A stretch of DNA of 64,000 nucleotides, from the NCBI GenBank assembly GCA_025667525.1, contig CM046875.1, positions 286,086,140 through 286,150,139 on the forward strand, read 5' to 3'. The notes under the pieces are model-generated. The model searched no databases and was not told where the DNA came from. It was given only the letters and a program-made list of their open reading frames with translations. Source of the stretch: Glebionis coronaria. Lineage: Eukaryota > Streptophyta > Magnoliopsida > Asterales > Asteraceae. Shown here in pieces: positions 58,844 through 64,000 of this stretch. How positions within the stretch are numbered: position 1 is the stretch's first letter; each line of letters opens with the position of its first letter. The position numbers and the translations under genes are program-made.

Positions 58844-61703
58844 TGTAAAACCCGCATATAAATGCCATGAACAGTACACTACGTAAGCATATGAACCAAT
58901 TAGAACTTTCCAATTATGTCACGTACACGTGTCACAAACGTTAAATTCAGAAATTACGTACGTGTTATGCACGATAATTATTACGTACGTGTTAATACAC
59001 GATAATTATTAATTATAATAATTATGAACACGAACATGTGAACTACGTATGATATATTATTACACTATAAACAAGTATTGCGTATAACAAAATATATCAT
59101 GAATATTAAAACACAAACCAATACGAACATTTAATCATGCAAGCAAACACGTAAAATAATTTAACATGGAAAAGCCAGGAAACCCTTGTTGATTTATTTT
59201 GGCCGCAGCATAGCAAGACAAGGAAAGGAGAGGGCCTTTTGGCCAATGACCCAATACTACGCATAAAACAATTAAACACCAAGGGATTTATCATAATCAT
59301 ATTTTTAGCAAAAACACAAAAACCCTAGTCTCACCTTCTCCTCTTGTCACCGACGATCAAACACCAAGGGGGTGTCTATTTAATTTTGATCATTGATCTT
59401 GATACCTACGTGTTCGTGTTCATGAGCCTTTTCCAATCACGCATGCGGTATCACCAAAACCTTGATCTCTTTTAATTATGTTACATGATTTGAATATTTT
59501 AAAAACATAATTAACCATGTTAGATTAATCCAAGAATCATAAAGAGGGTTTGGTTTTGGTTGGTTTATGGTTTCGCCGACACACAAACCAAGAGCCAAGG
59601 GCTCTCGGTGGTCTTATTACACCCAGTCGAGACCTCATGGTCTCGGAGTGGTTGTTTGGCTCGATCGCAAGAAAATGGGAACCTCCGACTCGAAGTCGGG
59701 GTGTAGTTTGGTTTGGTTTTAGTGTCAACTGAGACCTACAAGGTCTCGGTGGGACGGGTTACAAAAACAGTGGGAACCTCGGCTAACCCGAGGTGTACAT
59801 GGTTCGGTTCGTGGGTAGCCAAAACAGAAAACAAGGGGAACTTGTGGTCGTCAGTGGCAGCCGGCTAGCCGAGTTTAGCCACTGACGGACTGCTGCTGGT
59901 TTCGGTCGTCGGCTGACACCACCGACCGCTGGCTGTGTGGTGTCGGCTAGGCTTATTTGGTCCGGCTTACATTTTTTTCACGGGTTCGGGTTCGGAACAT
60001 TATTAAAATCAGTTTATTTAATTTAATTAAATTATTATCATGACTAATTAATTTAATTAAAACATGACTTAGGTTTTAATTATTAAATATAATAATCCAT
60101 GTTTAACCTAAGTATTTTATTTAGACTAATTTAATTAAAACCATGACTTAATCAAATTTGTATAAGCTATAGTTATTATTAAACATGATACATTACTAAT
60201 TAATAAAACATGTACTATAATTATTAATTAATAATCAGCTACAATCTATAATATTTAATTAATAAACTATATTATTACTTACATAACTTATGACTTTTAA
60301 TCAGTAAACACTAGCTTATATTATTAGCTTATTAATCTAGCTTATTTATAAATATGGGAACTTTCTATTTCAGGAAACTTACTATTTTTGGAAACTTTCT
60401 ATTTTTAGAAACTAATCTTTTTTTAGAAATTGATCTATTTTTAGAAACTTTCCATTTTAGGAAACCTGCTATTTTAGGAAGTTACTTATTATTACACACA
60501 AGTATAATAATACATGAATACAAGATTTCACTTAATCAGGAATACATGAAATACATGATTAATACAACATATCATTTAAAACAGTAAAACAAGACAAGAA
60601 CATATAAAACAAGCTAAGAACATGCTATAACTAGTAACGTACTCAGTAGTCAGACAACTTATACATGTCCCTTATTTATGTAGCATTAGTGAGGCCGGAG
60701 TAGGACTATTCACCCCTTCATCTTTCCTCGTTCACTGGACACAAGGTATGTATTTTCCGTCCTTTAGTATGGACATTCTTTCCTTATTAGGATTCCCTGT
60801 TTGCAGCCAACTGTTTTTCCAAGTATATGTTTTATATGTTTGATTACTTATGTTAGATTAAATGCTTAAGCCATATACATGCATGACTAGTGTCACCTAG
60901 TTATGGAGGTACCATAACCATAACACTAGAGGCACCAGTGTTATGACTTCCCCACGGTGGAGTGATTGCTTGTGGCGTCCCTTTTCAATTTTGGCCAAAT
61001 ATTTACATTATCATGTGGGGCGTATGGGTGCATCCTAGTTAAATGTTTTATAGGATTTTCATGGTGAATGCGATGTGTGCCTTGCATCCTTCACAAGGAG
61101 TTGATCCATCCTACCCAGACTAATTAATTAGAGGCAACCCCTCTAATTGCATGATGAGGTCTCCCCTCCAATTATTCATGCACGGTGGAACCTCGTGACC
61201 TATATGGGCTTTTGGCTAATTAATATAGCTTTCATTTAAAAACATAAGTCTTTTCAAACTATAAAACCAATTTTATAAACATGTTCTAGGTTTTCCAGGA
61301 CTTATACATTTTCGCTGCTTGTTAGTCTTATTTATGTTTCAGTCATTCATACTATGTCATATATCCGTTCACTAAGCGTATTGCTCAGCCGTTACTTTCC
61401 TTTCCATGTCCCAAAATGGCAGGTACCCAAGGACAGACTTGAGCATTTGGAGGACGTGCATAGGATGGAAGATGCCTTAGACTTCTTCTCCTTATGCCTT
61501 CTTATACTTATGCTTATTTGGACACTTTTTTTAGTCCTTCTTATTTTATTACTCTATTTATGTTTTGGGCTTATGTTTGGGAACCGATGATTGTTTTCGG
61601 TTTTCCTTTTGGTCATGTATGTTTAGTACATATTACCTTGCATACTTTGATGCCACGCCATAATTACGCGTGATATTCCATTTACCAAAATGGGGTGTTA
61701 AAA
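58844..61703 (+). repeat. 5' LTR of E (about 2.86 kb)
   Basis: TGTAAAACCC..GGGGTGTTAAAA. It is mosaic: a GC-richer block (about 59540-59990) with CGAGACC/GGTCTCGG words, a very AT-rich block (60000-60350) of ATTAATT words, a short tandem repeat (60357-60493), and a T-rich end. No partner LTR is in the window. Open frames at 59550-59732 (both strands), 60354-60587 and 61354-61590 look like chance. Confidence 0.7.
60357..60493. repeat. 17-18-bp tandem repeat in LTR E
   Basis: About eight units of the form GGAAACTTTCTATTTTTA starting near 60357, 60373, 60390, 60408, 60426, 60444, 60460 and 60477. Confidence 0.9.
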
Positions 61704-61706
61704 TTA

Positions 61707-61720
61707 TGATATCAGAGCCA
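61707..61720 (+). other. Primer-binding site of E, tRNA-iMet
   Basis: TGATATCAGAGCCA, 13 of 14 to the tRNA-iMet complement TGGTATCAGAGCCA, with similarity continuing into AGGTTTC. Confidence 0.85.
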
Positions 61721-62127
61721 AGGTTTCTACCTGTATGCTCTGAAACTCGACCTGTGACTAGTGGATAGTCACCAGAAGCTTCCTAAGTCAACGCTTGTTA
61801 TTCCACGTATTGATGTTTTTAGCACCTTGTTGTTTTAACCATGATGTTTTCATCGGTATTGTTTTGCTAATATGGATGAACAACCGTCATCCATACTTAT
61901 TTATGTGTCATTGTTTCATGCATGATGTTCCTGGTGAACTGTGGCTAACGTTGACTGAACCCAGTAGTTCATAATTGGTCACATATAATTTTTCTGTTAA
62001 ATTTTGATAGCTGATTTTCACTCATTTATTCCATGTATTATTGTTGCAGTTATTTTGATTAAGTAATGGTTGGTACAGGACTGGCCATATTTTGTCGCAC
62101 GTGCTTTTATTCGAACTATTTTGTTTT

Positions 62128-62330
62128 GGTGGACCGACCCATAGGCGTCCACCATGGTTATGTCAATTTTGGTGAACCGACCCATGGGCGTTCACCTTCG
62201 CCCATACAAAAACTTTTAATAGACCATGTTTTATAAACTATTCCATGCCTCATTTTCTTATGTTCATCTTATGTGCAATCAAATTAATCATGTCAAATTT
62301 ATTTTGTGAACCGACCGATGGTAGTTCACA
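62128..62330 (+). repeat. Three covarying stem-loops in E leader
   Basis: Stems GGTGGAC/GTCCACC, GGTGAAC/GTTCACC and TGTGAAC/GTTCACA, each 7 bp and perfect, each with a 12-base loop (CGACCCATAGGC, CGACCCATGGGC, CGACCGATGGTA). Differences between the stems are matched on both sides. Confidence 0.85.
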
Positions 62331-62810
62331 CCAACGATTTTTCGGATTTCATGTCAATACAGTCATAAAAAAATTTTATGTCCCCTCATAAATTGTTAAG
62401 TCTTTATATCAATTATGTTTTCATACTATCATGGTTAACTTCGTCTTCATGCTGATTATGTTTTATGCTCCTTCATGTTAATATTGTTCCATGTTTCTTC
62501 ATGTTGATTTCGTCTTCATGCTGATTATGTCTTACGTCTCTTATGTTGTTTATGCTTTCATGCAAGACATTGATGGATTTCATTTAATCCTGCTTTCATG
62601 ATAGTCATGGTTTGTTTTCATTAATCATGCTTTCCGGAAAATCATCGTTGAATTTTGTTTAACCACACTTTTAGTGTTTCTCTATGCAACCAGAATGATG
62701 TCTATGCTGGCATTGCCAGGTTATCATGATAGTTTTCTGATCGTTTAACCAATTATTTTTCCATTAAAATCATGTCAGATGATTGACCCCATACCGATCA
62801 TTTCATGTGC

Positions 62811-62910
62811 ATTCCATGTGTACTTCATGTACCGTATCCCATGTGTATTACATGTACCTTAATCCATGTGTATTTCACTTGCAATACTCCACGAGTATTC
62901 ACTAGTGGAT
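62811..62910. repeat. 25-bp tandem repeat in E
   Basis: Units start at 62811, 62836, 62861 and 62886 with the core TCCATGTGTATT.CATGTACC; the last unit is diverged. Confidence 0.9.
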
Positions 62911-62944
62911 TCTAAATCATCTCAGGCGTATTCCACTTGTTGAT

Positions 62945-63154
62945 ATGCTACAAGATGCTGATGCCGCTCATACCTGGGAGATATTACTAAATGTTGATGC
63001 TGCTGACTATTTGGAGACGCTACGAGATGCTGATGTTGTTCACAACCTAGAGATCCTAAAATACGAAGACAAAGGCGTTAGATCAAAGCGATCGGACGAG
63101 GAGATGCTTCACCACCAGACGATTTCCATCACAATACATTTCCCTACCTTTTAG
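62945..63154 (+). CDS. Small ORF with three 12-residue repeats (hypothetical, E)
   Basis: Unrecognised 69-codon frame. After the ATG it is built of three 36-base units at 62948-62983, 62984-63019 and 63020-63055: LQDADAAHTWEI, LLNVDAADYLET, LRDADVVHNLEI, then a fourth partial LKYEDKG. The unit length is a multiple of three and the pattern of Leu, Asp-Ala and Glu is kept, so it may once have been coding; it could equally be a tandem repeat that stays open by chance. The following part (KGVRSKRSDEEMLHHQ) is basic and without known motif. The frame ends at TAG 63152-63154. Confidence 0.25.
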   Translation: MLQDADAAHTWEILLNVDAADYLETLRDADVVHNLEILKYEDKGVRSKRSDEEMLHHQTISITIHFPTF

Positions 63155-64000
63155 TTATATGTCACACGTCATTCAATTATCTTTTCAGTCATATGAGTAG
63201 GAACCAGTACCAGCCGACCACTCAGCTGAATAGTTACATGAATCACCGTCATGAGAATGACCGTCATGGAACTGACCAACAAGACGATAGTAACCACTAC
63301 TGTGACAGCAACTATTCTAGCAATCACAACACAACACGGGTTACGGACGTGATCGGAAATACAAAGGGTCGGCAGTCCAACCGATCCGCCAATTCTGACA
63401 TGATAACCTAAGAGTTTCAGTTTTATTCGTTTTACACCTCGAGACACATGTCAAGACATCAGTCAAGACACATGTCTCACGTATATTTTCTGAAGACACA
63501 TGTCAAGACATCAGTCAAGACACATGTCATAAGCATATTTTCTCAAGACACGAATCAAGACACATGACTCACGTCTACCTTCTGAAACAGCCTTAAGAAA
63601 CTCAGAGTATCCTCCAAGGGGTATATCCATTGTGTTGTGTCATGTATTAATCAGGCCACAAGAATTTCTGTACCAACACTAGTGTATTATTCACGTTTGG
63701 ATACGCAGGATTTGTTCTGCGTGGGACAGGCAAACACATTCAGTGAGATCTGTTCTGTTTGCTTCATGACACTTTCATTTCTTGATTTCATATTTTATAT
63801 ATCCATGACCATAAAGGACGCCATTCATGTCACCCATGTATACGAGGGTTTTCCCTTAAGTCTAATGATAAGATCCAATCTGCTTACGCACTTTCCTCGG
63901 ACGGATGCGAGTAAATATAACTCTGATTATTGAATACAAACAACACACCATGCTAGGATTGGTTGCCATTCATGTCAGATTATGTACAGCAATATTCAGA
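63155..64000 (+). other. Internal region of E, no recognised gene
   Basis: Frames at 63193-63411 (His/Asn/Ser-rich) and 63637-63933 have no family resemblance. Contains the 52-bp tandem repeat at 63442-63588. The region where gag would be expected shows no Gag domain or zinc knuckle before the window ends. Confidence 0.5.
63442..63588. repeat. 52-bp tandem repeat in E
   Basis: Units start at 63442, 63494 and 63546 (the third shortened). Each is itself made of AGACACATGTCA-like sub-units and ends in ..CATATTTTCTSA-type sequence. Confidence 0.92.

Larger units (their letters stand above)
61721..62944 (+). other. Leader of E with three like hairpins and 25-bp repeats
   Basis: Non-coding. Three stem-loops of the same design at 62128-62153, 62171-62196 and 62305-62330, and a 25-bp tandem repeat at 62811-62910. 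Elsewhere the region is T-rich with many CATG words and no frame. Confidence 0.7.
58844..64000 (+). mobile_element. E: Ty3/gypsy-type element with long LTR, right end outside window
   Basis: LTR start TGTAAAACCC directly follows host SIRE sequence (..AACACTGG). LTR end GGGGTGTTAAAA is followed by an excellent initiator tRNA-Met primer site. The flank ACTGG (58839-58843) is the expected left target duplication. The first 2.3 kb of internal sequence shows no gag or pol, so E may be a non-autonomous large derivative, or have a very long leader. Lineage uncertain; end sequences and priming resemble G1. Confidence 0.75.

Noticed and set aside
58683..58913. Taking the whole minus-strand frame to 58913 as one SIRE protein
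   Set aside because: Codons right of 58838 are read from the LTR of E; only the left part is RNase H.
59537..59732. Overlapping open frames on both strands in the E LTR
   Set aside because: GC-richer LTR sequence gives mirrored frames of about 60 codons; no similarity to any family.
61354..61590. 78-codon frame ending in a hydrophobic run resembling a membrane helix
   Set aside because: It lies in the T-rich end of the E LTR, where Leu/Phe/Ile codons are expected by composition.

Overview
This is a plant nuclear window made almost entirely of nested LTR retrotransposons. I see no host gene, rRNA, tRNA gene or CRISPR array. Signs of a plant genome are AT-rich DNA, Ty1/copia and Ty3/gypsy proteins of plant lineages (SIRE/Maximus, Athila and probably Tekay), and primer-binding sites for tRNA-iMet and tRNA-Asp. 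The wording of the SIRE Gag/Pol, of the small copia Pol and of an unclassified 'VFDPG' protein resembles, from memory, proteins common in Asteraceae (Tanacetum/lettuce relatives). The family assignment is therefore an inference.

Layout: (1) 1-9612, minus strand: decayed Ty3/gypsy element G1 with 3.49-kb LTRs, cut by the window start. It sits inside the gag gene of (2) SIRE1, 9613 to about 19950, plus strand. SIRE1 has gag, pol, a long extra 'env-like' ORF with a probable 733-bp intron, and a 3' LTR. (3) About 19950-20275 and 38071-40977: an old copia element F, plus strand, split by (4) Athila element A, 20276-38065, plus strand, flanked by the duplication GAACG. (5) The 3' LTR of A is split by copia element C, 30862-37835, duplication CTTTT, which has no gag. 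(6) 40978-44776 and 55458-58120, minus strand: element D, with an Athila-type LTR, primer site and 3' region around an unrelated repeat-containing ORF. D is split by (7) Athila element B, 44777-55457, minus strand, which has the longest open pol (1058 codons). (8) 58121-58843: minus-strand SIRE fragment. (9) 58844-64000: gypsy element E, plus strand, with a 2.86-kb LTR and a long leader rich in hairpins and tandem repeats, cut by the window end.

Every recognisable gene carries stops or frameshifts, so none of these copies looks autonomous. In A, five of the seven pol/gag stops are C-to-T changes at codons that B keeps as CAA/CAG, as expected for cytosine deamination of silenced repeats. The points most worth a second look are the intron-bearing ORF with its own promoter-like region in SIRE1, the hairpin-packed U3 of SIRE1, the three covarying hairpins in the leader of E, the D element ORF, and the TTCCGRAT arrays in the transcribed part of the Athila LTRs.
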